Below, piece after piece: positions 32,055-43,358 of a stretch of DNA of 64,000 bases; position 1 is the first letter of the stretch, and each line of letters starts with the position of its first letter. The DNA comes from Saccharum officinarum (taxonomy: Eukaryota > Streptophyta > Magnoliopsida > Poales > Poaceae). A program made the position numbers and the translations under genes. Where the stretch lies: the NCBI GenBank assembly GCA_020631735.1, contig CM036168.1:101452036-101516035 (forward strand). The letters are read 5' to 3'. The notes beneath the pieces were generated by a model. The model worked only from the letters and a program-made list of their open reading frames with translations. It was not told the origin of the DNA and did no database searches.

Positions 32055-35000
32055 ATGGCTGGCCGGCCTCCCTCTCCTCCTCCTCCCTCCTACACTCATT
32101 TCCCCCCTCTTTCCTCCCCTTGGTCGCCGGTACAGCTCTACAGCGCCGCCGCCGCCAGGTCTGCAGCCGCCGGTCGCCATCCTCCACCTGGGATGCAGCC
32201 GCCAGGGCTCCTCTCTCCCACCGGCGACCCCCACACCACCCCTACCGGCGGCGCCGCCCCTGCCTCTCCTCTCCACACCCTGCAGCCCGCGCCGCCCTTC
32301 ACCGACCCCCTCCAGCCCGCGCCTCCATCCGGCGGCTTCCTCCAGCCCGCGCCTCCCTCCACCGTTGCTGCGGCTGCTCTTGCAGCCAGCGCGGGGGGGG
32401 GGGGGGGGGGGGGGCTCCCACGGAGGGCATGGCCGCGGCTGCTGAGGGCCAGCCGCTGCTACCCCAGCCTGAGGGCCGGGAGCAGCGGGCGCCGCTGCTC
32501 CAGCAGCACCTCTTCACTCCCGGCGCGACGCGGCCCTCCTCCTCCCCACGCGTCGCGGCCCTCCTCCCGGCGGCTCACCTCCCCGCCAGCCTTCTCCCCG
32601 TTGCTGCTGCTCCTGCAGGCCGGATGGGTGCCCCCGCTGCCGCTACTACTGCCCCTGCTGCCCCTGCTGCTGCCGCTACTACTGCAGGGGGTGCTGCTGC
32701 TGCTGCCCTTACTGAGCAGCCCGCCGCCGCCGTCTACCTTCCCGGCGCCGGACTGGATGCCGCAGGTCTCCTTCCTGCCGGCGTTCAAGTCTTCCCGGCC
32801 CTGCCTCAGCCACAGCCGACTCACCTCTACGCGGCTGGCTATGCCCTCTCCCGTCCAGCTCCAGGTGCCGGGGCGGCACCTCTTCCGGCGGCCCTGGCTG
32901 CCCTCCGTGGCGCGGGAGCCGAGTCCCTGGAGGCCAGCAGCCCGCCCGCCTTTGCTGCCGCACCCCAGCGCGGCATCAGCACCGACACCGACGCTGCCTC
33001 CGCCCTCCTACTGGCGTCGGGCACTCGTGCGGCCGCGACGGAGCAGCTCCTCCCGTCGGTGCCTTCACGGGGTGAGCTTTGCCCGTCGGCGGCAATGCTC
33101 ACTGGTGCTCCCCCGGGGTTTCACCCCAAATCCCCGTGGGCTACACGTTCCGGTGACTCTCCAGGGCTTGTCGGTTGGGTTCCGGCTACCTTGCCCTTCT
33201 CCTTCAGTACCACCGCCAGCCCTCCACCAGTTAGTCCTTATTGGATTGCCGACTCGGGCGCCACTTTCCACACCACGCCCGATGCGAGTCTACTTTCTTC
33301 TCTCCGTCCTCCCCACCCTTCCTGTCCCTCTTCCATCATGGTCGCCAATGGCACCTGCCTTCCTGTCTCCTCCGTGGGCACTGCCAGTTCCCACGGCTCC
33401 TTTCATATCCCTGATGTTCTTGTGGCTTCCGGGATGGTTCACAACCTTCTCTCTATTCGCCGTTTTACCACTGATAACTCTTGTTCGGTTGAGTTTGACC
33501 CCTCTGGCCTCACCGTGCGGGATTTGGCCTCCCGGGTTCCTCTGCTCCGGTGTAACAGCACTGGGCCTCTCTACACCCTTCGGTTTCCGGCGTCTGTTTC
33601 ACCTTCTTCGCCTTCCTCAGCCGCTTTCGCTGCCACTCCTTCCTCCACCACTTGGCACCGTCGCCTTGGCCATCCTGGCCGGGATGCCCTGATGCAGCTC
33701 AGTCGTAGTTCTGACATTCGGTGCTCTCAGGCTCATGATGATCACTTGTGTCATGCGTGCCAGCTGGGCTGTCACATTCGCCTTCCCTTTCAGTCCTCAT
33801 CCTCACATGCCCCTCGTGCATTTGATCTTATTCATTGCGACTTGTGGACTTCTCCTGTTCTCAGCATGTCTGGCTATAAGTACTACTTGGTGGTGGTCGA
33901 TGATTTCTCCCATTATTCCTGGACTTTTCCCCTGCGGGCCACGTCCGAGGCGTTCCCCACTCTTAGCCACCTCTTTGCTTGGGTATCCACTCAGTTCGGC
34001 CTCACCATCAAGGCTGTCCAGTGCGACAATGGCCGTGAGTTCGATAACTCAACCTCACGTGCCTTCTTCCTTTCTTCCGGTGTCCACCTGCGCATGTCTT
34101 GTCCGTATACCTTCTCTCAAAACGGCAAGGCAGAGCGCATGATCCGCACAACCAATGACATCATGCGCACTCTTCTGCTCCAGGCATCTCTACCCGCTCG
34201 CTTCTGGGCTGAGTGTCTGCACACCTCCACCTATCTCCTTAACCGCCTTCCTTCAACTGCATGCCCAGCTCCCACGTCTCACCACGCTCTATTTGGTACC
34301 CCACCTCGGTACGACCACCTTCGAGTCTTTGGGTGTGCGTGTTACCCTAACACCGCCGCCACCGCTCCCCATAAGCTGGCTCCCCGGTCGACCCTCTGTG
34401 TCTTTCTCGGATACTCTCCGGATCACAAGGGTTACCGATGCTTTGACCTTACCTCTCGCCGTGTCCTCATCTCTCGCCATGTCGTGTTTGATGATTCGGC
34501 ATTCCCTTACTCCACCACCTCTCCACGCACACCTCCCGCTGACCCTGCGGAGGCTTCCTTCATTCCCACTGACCCGGCGATTCCGCCACCCTTCTCCCTC
34601 TACCCTGCAGGTACTGCTCCGGCGCACTCTCCTGGTGGTCCCGCCTCACCCCTGCCGGACTCGCACCAGGACCTTCCGGTGCCTGACACGGTCGAGGCAG
34701 CCCCGGAGCTTCCACCTTCGCTCCCTGTGGCTTCGCTGCCTCCCGTTGTGCCGGATGCTGCCGTTCCGATCGCGGGACCGAGCACACCGACCCCACCTCC
34801 TCCCGGGCGCTTCGGACTCGTCTACCAGCGCCGGCGGGAGCTGCGTCCGCCCTCACCTCCTCCCGGACGCTTCGGCATCGTCTACGAGCGCCGGCGTGAG
34901 CCGGCTCCGCCGCTCTCGTCACCAGCGCCATCGTCGCCGGTGCATGCTCCGCCGGCATCGCCACGCTCTCGCGCCGACCCGCCGGTGTACCACCCGCCTT

Positions 35001-36634
35001 TTCTTCACCGGGACCCTCGTCACATTCACCCGATGGTGACGAGGCAAGCGTCTCGCCCGCAGGCCCTCACCGCCGCTGCCTGCGAGCCGGGGATCTCTCC
35101 GGTACCCTCTTCCGTCCGCGCGGCCTTGGCGGATCCTCACTGGCGCCGCACGATGGACGAGGAGTACGCGGCCCTCCTCGCCAACCAGACGTGGGACCTA
35201 GTGCCTCGTCCGCCGGGCTCCAACATTGTCACCGGCAAGTGGATCTGGACGCACAAGAGGCGGGTTGATGGTTCCTTGGAGCGCTACAAGGCTCGCTGGG
35301 TCCTCCGCGGCTTCACTCAGCGGCCCGACATTGACTATGCTGAGACTTTCAGTCCCGTGGTGAAGCCAGCTACAGTCCGCACCGTCCTCTCTCTGGCTCT
35401 CGAGCGCTCCTAGCCTGTGCATCAGCTGGATGTCAAGAATGCCTTCCTCCATGGCACTCTGACTGAGACGGTCTACTGCAGTCAGCCGGCAGGTTTCGTG
35501 GATTCTTCTCGTTCTGACTTCGTCTGCCGGCTCAACAAATCTCTCTACGGGCTCAAGCAGGCACCCCGGGCTTGGTATTCTCGATTCGCTACCTTTCTGC
35601 AGACTCTTGGGTTCACGGAGGCCAAGTCTGACACCTCCCTGTTCATATACCACTATGGGGGTGAGACTGCTTACCTGCTCCTCTATGTGGATGACATTGT
35701 TCTCACCGCCTCCAGCGAGTCTCTGCTCCACCGCATCATTGCCTCACTCCAGAAGGAATTTGCTATGAAGGATCTTGGGGTGCTACACCACTTCCTCGGC
35801 GTCACTGTTGAGCCCCGACCTTCAGGTCTGTTCCTCCACCAGCGGCAGTTCACTTGTGACATTCTGGAGCGAGCAGGGATGACCGCCTGCCAGTCCTGCT
35901 CTACACCGGTGGACACCCAGGGCAAGCTGTCAGAGGCTGGGGGTCCGATGCTTGGGCCAGCGGACTCCACCGCCTACCGGAGTCTTGCTGGCGCGCTTCA
36001 GTACCTCACTTTCACACGGCCGGACATCACTTATGCCGTCCAGCAGCTCTGCCTCTACATGCATGCTCCGCGGGAGCCCCACCTGGCTGCTATGAAGCGG
36101 CTTCTCCGGTACCTCCGTGGCACACTTGGCTACGGGCTGCTCCTCGGCCGGTCCTCCACTGCCGAGCTGGTTGTCTACACCGACGCTGACTGGGTGGGAT
36201 GCCCGGACACCCGCAGGTCCACCTCCGGCTACGCTGTCTTCCTCGGCGACAACCTGGTCTCTTGGTCGTCCAAGCGCCAGCCGGTGGTTTCCCGCTCCAG
36301 TGCCGAGGCGGAGTACCGTGCCGTGGCCAACGGCGTGGCCGAGGCCGCTTGGCTCCGCCAGCTCTTGGCTGAGCTTCACCGCCCACTCGCCAGGAGCACG
36401 CTCGTCTACTGCGACAACGTCAGCGCGGTCTACCTCTCCACCAACCCCGTGCAGCACCAGAGGACCAAGCATGTGGAGATCGATCTACACTTCGTCCGCG
36501 ACCGGGTGGCCATCGGCGACGTCCGGGTTCTTCACGTCCCGACCACCTTCCAGTTTGCGGACATTTTCACCAAAGGCCTCCCTTCCTCGACCTTTTCCGA
36601 GTTTCGCTCCAGCCTCAACGTCTCCAGTGGCTAG
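32055..36634 (+). pseudogene. Copia polyprotein: protease, integrase, RT, RNase H; one nonsense codon and a frame change at a G-run
   Basis: From ATG 32055 one frame reads [19 protein letters not shown] and continues proline/alanine-rich to a run of 22 G (32393-32414). From there another frame is open to 35413. That frame holds protease [12 protein letters not shown] (about 33244), pre-integrase [18 protein letters not shown], integrase (D in HCDLWTSP, D in QCDNGREF, E in [11 protein letters not shown]) and RT start [23 protein letters not shown] at 35411-35413 replaces a Trp conserved before PVHQLDVKNAFLHG. The same frame then runs on: SLYGLKQAPRAWY, LLYVDDIVL (catalytic YVDD), and RNase H VYTDADWVG, SSAEAEYRA, KHVEIDLHF, stop 36632-36634. 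No Gag UBN2 domain or CCHC knuckle is seen in the first 390 residues. The rest is well preserved. Confidence 0.93.
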
Positions 36635-36732
36635 TTGTGGCTGCGGGGGGGTCCTGTGTGTGTTGTGCTCTTGTTTTTCTTTCTTGTTCAGCCTTGAACT
36701 CCGCTGCGCCGGTAGTTCAGACTGCGGGGGGG

Positions 36733-36848
36733 TGTTGGAGTGTGATTGTATTAGGCCCTTGTGGCTAGGCCCATGTGGCCCATGTATGGTACCTATATAG
36801 CTACCCTTCTAGGGTTAGCCCAAATGAATAGAATCCAAATCCTTAACG
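36733..36848 (+). repeat. 3' LTR of the copia element (116 bp)
   Basis: Same as the 5' LTR except for a 9-bp insertion that repeats GGCCCATGT and a final A-to-G change. Confidence 0.9.
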
Positions 36849-36853
36849 CACAT
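36849..36853. repeat. Target-site duplication CACAT (right)
   Basis: Identical to 31854-31858. Confidence 0.9.
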
Positions 36854-38028
36854 CATCAAACAATATCTCGTTCCTTTTGGAATACTAAATTTGAAGTTAA
36901 GTTGAGACCTGATTGCTTCTGAGAAAATTTGCTACTGGAGATGCCTATTTTTATAGTACCTGAGGCAGTAGGACAGGACTTATAACATACAACTTCCCCA
37001 ATCATTCATGATACAATCCATGAATAACTTGTTGTCTGTTAGGTGATAAATTACTGCTGAACTATAAGAAATGGAACTAAACTAACAAATACAAATGTTA
37101 CTTAAGTACCTATGCTAGATCCTATGTCAATGACGAATTGTGCAGTGGAAGTGTGGAATAATAAAGAACATGTGGTAAAGCTGTCGAAAGCAAATATATA
37201 TGCACTGGTACTTCGTTCCTGGAATGGTTGAATCAACCATCAATTTCTTAGACATCATTGTCTTAAATAGCCGCATTTCCTTTACCACCTGTGTTTTAAG
37301 CTGTACTACTTCACTGGTATCAAAACTGAAATTCTGAAAATACACTGAAACTGAAATGTAGTGTAAAGTCTGCAGGAAGCTGATTTTCTCTGAACACTCA
37401 TTGCTAGTGGCAGCACTAGAAAAAACTATGGGATCAAAATGCTCAAATATATGGTCAGTATTTGGTACGGTAAACATTGCCACAATTTTTTTAATAAGAA
37501 TTAGACTAAAAAAACAGAAAAAGAATAAGAAATATGGGATCAACTGAGGCCACATCTTTTGCATTTATTTCCACTGTTCACTGCAGCTTGTATATGTCAA
37601 GCTTTGTGAAAACCATCTTGGACCCTATTTTCAATAATGCTATTGACCTATATGATACAGTCTCAATATAACTGAAAATAGAAAACTCATGCTTTCAGTT
37701 GTTGATTTTTTTTTGGGAAAAAGTAATTTTCACCACACCACAAACAAGTTAAAAATGCTGTGATGATGGAATTCCATATACCTCTTGACAAGTCTTCAAC
37801 CAACACTTTTGATTATAGTAAAAATGAAATTATATTGCTGTTGAAAAATACTCATGATCAAATAATCTGGTATTTTCACGGCTGGGCTTTCTATACTCAC
37901 ATGGCAATAAGCAGGTGCTAGTCAGCGAAGTGAATAGATGATTGGTGACCCACTGACTAGTTCGCTTATGAAGTAAAAGACTTGCATGCCACGCTGCACC
38001 CAGTGCTTTTTTTTTGTGTGTGGGCGGG

Positions 38029-38060
38029 GGTCGGGTGGGTGGGGGGGGGGGGGGGGGTTG
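38029..38060. repeat. G-rich homopolymer tract
   Basis: GGGTGGGTG followed by a run of about 18 G, within copy 1 of the tandem duplication; copy 2 lacks it. Confidence 0.9.
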
Positions 38061-39428
38061 GGCAGTTACCCTGTGTAGCCAGCATACACTGCTGGCTCCT
38101 CCATGGCAACTCTCCACCGCCCATTGGAAGCTGGCATCTCCTACTTCCATCATAATCATGCTCGCTTGATAGGAAGAATCTGGTCAGGGGAGGGTGAGGA
38201 GGTGGGCCGTGGTGACAGATGTGGAGAGGAAGGCTTTGCTGTATCAACAGCCTCTGCAGCCAAGTTTTAGTTCATGTTCTGGAAATGCTGGTGTGATGAC
38301 TTTTCAATCTTCTGAACCCCAGTCCAGCATATTATTCTTGCATTTAGACAATGGTAAGAGGGCTTTGCTAGTGATCCTTAAATTTCCCAAGTATTTCGTA
38401 CTTAAAGATGCCTATTGTTATAGTACCTGAGGTAGTAAGGACAGAACTTATAAGATACAACTAACCCAATCATTCATGATACAATCCATGAACAACTTGA
38501 GTTAGCTTTAAGGTGATAAATTATTGTTGAACTATAAGAAACTGAACTAAACTAACAAATACAAGTGCTACTTAAGTTCCTATTGCTAGATCCTATGTCA
38601 ATGGCGTGGATGTGTGGAATAATAAAGATCATGTGGTACAGCTGTCTAAATAGCAGCAGTTCTGTTACCGTCTGTGTTTCAAGCTGTACTAGTTAACTGG
38701 TATTAAAACAACTAAACGTAGTGTAAGGTCTGCAGGAAGCTGATTTTCTCTGAACAGTCACTGCTAGTGGCAGCGCTAGAAAAAAGTGGGATCAAAATGG
38801 TCAAATATATGGTTATTTGGCACTGTAGGCGTTGCCACAATTTTCTAAAATTTTCTAATAAGAATTAGACTTCTTTACTGGAAAAAACAGAAAAATAAAA
38901 GGAAAATATGGGATCAACTCAGGCCACATCTTTTGTAGTAGTTTTCACTGTTCACTGCAGGTAATTTTAGATGTCAAGCTTTTGTGAAAACCACATTGGA
39001 CCCAATTTTCATTAATGCTATCGACCTATATGATACAGTCACAATATAACTGAAAATAGAAAACTCATGCTTTTGACTGTTAATGTTTTCTTTGAGAGGG
39101 AGGGAGTGGAGTAATTTCCACCGCACCACTGACAAACAGGTTCAAAATGCTGTGACAATTCTATGTACCTGTTGACGGGTCTTCAACCAACACTTTTAGT
39201 TATAAAAGATGAAATTATTTTGCTGTTAAGAAATATTCATGATGAAGTAATCTGTTATTTCATGGTTGGGCTTTCTATACTCATGGGAATAAGCAGGTGC
39301 TAGTCAGCGAAGTGAATAGATGATTGAAAAACTCAGCAACTAGGTCGCTTGTGAAGTAAAAGACTTGCATGCCAAACTGCCCTCAATGCTGTTTTCTAAA
39401 TTTGTTTTCTTGGTGGCGGATTAATGTT

Positions 39429-39860
39429 TTTCTTTCTCAAACACGCAGGAGAGCTGCATATCTTTTATATTAAGAAGAAAAAGGGTATGAGAAACCCCTG
39501 ACAACAAAGATAACACCTCAACACACCCTGACACATAGCCATAACACGCCCACACACACTCACAAACAAACACACCCAGACACACAGTCACAACAAGCCC
39601 CCACACACACTCACAAACAAGGGATGAACGACCAAGTAGCCAAACCATTAGGCAACACCAAGTATCAGGTCAGTCAACAAGGTGATGCCCCTGGCGCCCG
39701 CTAGACCCCATAACTTTGCTCCTTCAGAGACTGAAGCTAGGATACCCTGCAGATTAGGCGAAGCACCATCAAAGACACACTGATTCCTATGGGTCCGAAG
39801 CGACCAGGCTCCAAGAATAATTAAGGAATTTAGATCCTGCCTATTCTGACCAGCAGCAAT
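39429..39860 (-). mobile_element. 5'-truncated LINE (L1-type) with TSD
   Basis: On the minus strand the fragment begins inside the end of ORF2. It encodes NSLIILGAWSLRTHRNQCVF and DGASPNLQGILASVSEGAKL, a signature found after the RT of grass LINEs. It ends CGCAGCTCTCCTGCGTGTTT then GAGAAAGAAAAA. It is flanked by a duplication of CTTGGTGG(CG)GATTAATGTT: 39409-39428 and 39861-39877, the second copy lacking CG and with one substitution. TG/AC-rich DNA at 39510-39620 lies in its 3' UTR. Confidence 0.82.
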
Positions 39861-40390
39861 CTTGGTGGATTAGTGTTAGATGAGTGGTTGTGTTAGCGCA
39901 TTGTGTTATATAAACTGCAGACTAGGCGTCCAACTGGCACACACCTAAAGGCAGTTCCAGTGTAAAAACCGATTAGGGAAACTAAAGTTCGCTCTGTCCA
40001 CAGAGATTTTTCTAGTCCTAGTGGCCATATCAAACACTTGAACGCTACAATGTTGAAAGTTTGATTCTCAGGCCTCATGATTTGGTTATTGCTCACACTA
40101 GAGCTGCTCTAAGGCTTCTGAAGCTGGCAACCGCTACTCCCATGATGATCATGTTTGCTTGATAGGAAAAATCTGGTCAGGAGAGGGTGAGGAGGTGGGC
40201 TGTGGGGACAGATGTGTTGAGGAAGACACTGCTCTATGAACAGCCTCTGTAGCCATGTTTTGATTCCATGTTCTAGAAATGCAGGTGTGATGACTTTTCA
40301 ATCCTCTGAACCCCAGCCCAGCATATTGTTCCTGCATTTAGACATGGTGAGAGGGCTTGGCTAGTGATCCTTAAGTTTCCCAAGTATTTG

Positions 40391-43358
40391 TCTCTGCCAG
40401 TCTGCCTTTCTAAGATCCATGTCTTTTTGCCTCACATAGACATAATCACTGAGGCTTAACAGTAAGAAAAGGAAAAATCAGGCCTGACACTGACAGAGGT
40501 GGGTGCGTGCGGAAACACCATCTTGTGGTATAATATAGTGTGAATGCAACAGTATAACACTGCACATATTAGGCTAGTTGCTTGAGAACATTCTTGGAGC
40601 CAGTAAAAAACAGCGTTAACAGTCGCACTGATAGGAATTCTGGTATTTGAGGTGAGATCTTGGACAAAGATTCAGTCCTGCGTTCAGATTGGAAGTTAAG
40701 CAACCAGAGTAAGTCCATTTTTATCTCTAATAGTGAGCACAACTAGCACTTATTAGTTATTACTCAAGTAACGCTATGATATCAACCCTTTCTTACAATG
40801 CTCTCATAAAATATTTCAGGCGCGAATGTAATTTCTGGGATTATGTGGGGTTGTGTGTGGTGTGTGTTGTAGGGCTCTAGCCCCTTTCATTCTTCTTTAT
40901 ATAATGGTGCGCAGCTCTCCTGTGTTTTCGAAAAAAAAATGCTCTGATAAAATATTTCATATAGATGTATAAGACAGGTGCAATATAACTGAGAACAGAA
41001 ACTTGTGCTTTCAGGATGTTGATCCTTTTTTCTAAGGAAAATGTGATGTCAACACTCAATTCATACCATTGACAAAATGGTTAGAAATGCTGTGATGATG
41101 AAGGCCCATATTTCCTCTTGAACCGATTTGAACCCATACTACTAGTATAGAGATTAATTCATTATTACACTGAAAAATATACTCGTGATCAAATGCTCTG
41201 GTCTGTTACTTGCTTTCTAGTCTTGCAAGTTGCAACAAGGTGATACTGGCTATTGAACACCAAATAGCTAAGTGGTGACTTTCCTGTGTAGTGAAATACA
41301 CTTATACTATTTAAGGACTCAACTTTGTTTTTAGAAGATAAGCATCTGCACAGCATTTCTAGATTTTGGCCTGAATGCAACCAGGACTGGACTCACCTCC
41401 CAATGACCCTGGGTATCCGCCTGGGCTCCTCGATGAACACGCAGTGGAACACAACTAAGTTTTTATGTTATCTGAAGGATTGAAAATATACTTTTTTATA
41501 GCAAATACTCATCATACTTAGATTTGCCTGGGCTCTAAAGCTTTCTTGGGTCCGCTACTGAATGCAACTAATATGGATATGCAATGAGCTTGAGTTTGTG
41601 TGCTAGCTTTTACTAAGGAGGTGCATTTAGAGTGGCTTCATTTGCTCTTTTTTCACCCCTTTTAGAGTTATAAGGGTTCTCACCCAATCTCATTCCATTA
41701 TCAGTTTAGAAAGAACCAAGATTTTCTTTTTGCATGTAACAGAAACAATAAAGCAAAGCAAGCTGGCTGGACTATTAAAGAAAGGTAACAGCTTATTCAG
41801 CCAAGTCTTCATTCCATACCCTGGGGCAAAGCAGGTGTGACGGCTTTGCGGGCTTCTGAACACCTGCCCAAGACATATTTTTGCATCCAGCCATTGTGAC
41901 CCTGAATGGTCATCGCCATGGCTCCATAAGCTTCTCAACTTTGAGCAGTGAAATTATTAGCTTCCACAACTGATGCATGCCTTTCCACTGTAACTTCTGA
42001 AAGCACATAGAATTTCTGTTTCCAGATCTGCAGTAGGGATTGATGCTTAGCTTGTTCATGTTTTCTTTTATCTTCTGTTCAAGACAGCATGCACCACTAA
42101 CATAGAGTCAATAGAACACCAGTACACCACCATTTTCATGTTAGAACTTAGAAGGAAGAAGACATTTCACACTATTTATTACCCTATATCACAATTTAAA
42201 ACTGCATGAACGATGTGTTTTTCATTTGATATAATCGAAAATTGAAGATTAACTTCACATGATTAACTTGCCTAAAAATCAGACTGGACGTGGTGAGTTG
42301 GAAGTGGCCAGTGGGTGTATGTGGAAACATCTGGTGGTGTGCGACGGATCAGATGCGCGTAACATGTTATAGCTTGCTGATTGAAAACACCCTCAAATTC
42401 ATGGACTGTCAAAACAAACGGTTGCTTAACAGTAGTGCTGGGACGAATTTTGGTACTTGAGATGTGGACATCTAGACTAAAAACCAGTCTGGCATCCAGA
42501 TTTTAAGGTGACCCAACTATCAATCACTTGTTACGGCCTCAAATAGCTAACACGCTCAAAAAAAAAAAAAAACTACTAACGACTTGATACAAGAACAATG
42601 CTGCTCATGATCTTTTAAATACCTTTTCTTACAATGGTTAATCTGGTTATGGTGTCCATTTGTTTTCCAGGTATCCTGTCGCATGTTCCATGCTTAGCAT
42701 GTGACATCCTAAAACTAAAAGGACAGTTGGACGCCAAGCGCATCAACGTTTTTAATTTCAACTGTCTTTATTGTAATGTAATTGTATAAAGTTAGGACAG
42801 ACTGGATCGATAAAGGCGCCTTTACAGGCCAAAAATCCGGGATCACGATAGTGGTTCTTGCATTTCATTAGGAATGCCCTACGTCATGGTTTGAAAAGTT
42901 GTGCTTGTATTTATCGTCCTTATTATTAGGAAGAGCTGTATGAGACTACTTGGCATGCATAAGAAGAAAATTGAGGTGCAAGACCCCTAGGTGCTGAATA
43001 CAAATGCCTTTGTGAATGGTAGAAGTATCTTTGTTATTGCTGAATCTTGTGTGATATTCAGCTCTCAGCAGTCTCTGAGTTCTCGCGGCATCTTTTTTAG
43101 AGATAAGCTACGAAGACCCGATCCATATGCAATGCAATAATATTGGTTGAATCGTTAACAGCTCACGGGGTGCATGACTGGTCCAACAAAGCCTTGCAAG
43201 TGCAGAGCCTCACCAGGTAAACAAGTGATAGAAACAGAAGCCACTAGTACCCATGAGAGTCTATCAGTATGTAGATAAAACTTGTAAAAAAGGTGACACA
43301 TAGGGCAGATTCTACAGAAGCACTACAGAACACAACAACCACCACCACCACCACAACC
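40391..43358. other. Intergenic DNA with a diverged third copy of the duplicated block
   Basis: 40960-41240 resembles 37650-37900 (AATATAACTGA.AA.AGAAA, GCTTTCAG.TGTTGAT, AAATGCTGTGATGATG). 41815-41915 resembles 38280-38370 (GCAGGTGTGACGGCTTT, TTGCATCCAGCCATTGTGA). The rest has no supportable gene. Confidence 0.5.
40819..40937 (+). mobile_element. Short LINE 3' end with a 22-bp TSD
   Basis: A 119-bp fragment ends GCGCAGCTCTCCTGTGTTTT, then CG and a poly-A run, the same 3' end as the LINE at 39429 in the other orientation. It is flanked by 22-bp direct repeats at 40797-40818 and 40938-40959 that differ at one base (CTCTCATAAA versus CTCTGATAAA). This is a typical target-primed insertion. Confidence 0.85.

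Larger units (their letters stand above)
31859..36848 (+). mobile_element. Ty1/copia retrotransposon with very short LTRs
   Basis: Short direct repeats at 31859-31965 (107 bp) and 36733-36848 (116 bp) begin TGTTGGAGTGTGATTG and end ATCCTTAACA (3' copy ends AACG). They are flanked by CACAT at 31854-31858 and 36849-36853. The 3' LTR has a small internal duplication (CATGTGGCC). A PBS TGGTATCAAGCC follows the 5' LTR and a GCGGGGGGG purine tract precedes the 3' LTR. The polyprotein order protease-integrase-RT-RNase H gives Ty1/copia. The element sits about 670 bp downstream of the DUF538 gene. The near identity of the LTRs apart from the duplication suggests a recent insertion. Confidence 0.95.
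36940..40390. repeat. Direct tandem duplication of a block of about 1.5 kb
   Basis: Copy 1 (about 36940-38400) and copy 2 (about 38405-40390) share the same ordered blocks. These include ATGCCTAT.TTATAGTACCTGA, CAATCATTCATGATACAATC, CTAGATCCTATGTCAATG, GTGTGGAATAATAAAGA, TGCAGGAAGCTGATTTTCTC, AATATAACTGAAAATAGAAA, GAATAGATGATTG and GAAGAATCTGGTCAGG...GTGAGGAGGTGGGC. Copy 2 is longer because of a LINE insertion and nearby sequence (39409-40100). No protein-coding frame is conserved between copies, so this is duplicated non-coding DNA, perhaps from an unrecognised element. Confidence 0.8.

Noticed and set aside
32055..35731. Long minus-strand frames across the copia element
   Set aside because: Antisense shadows of the GC-rich polyprotein.
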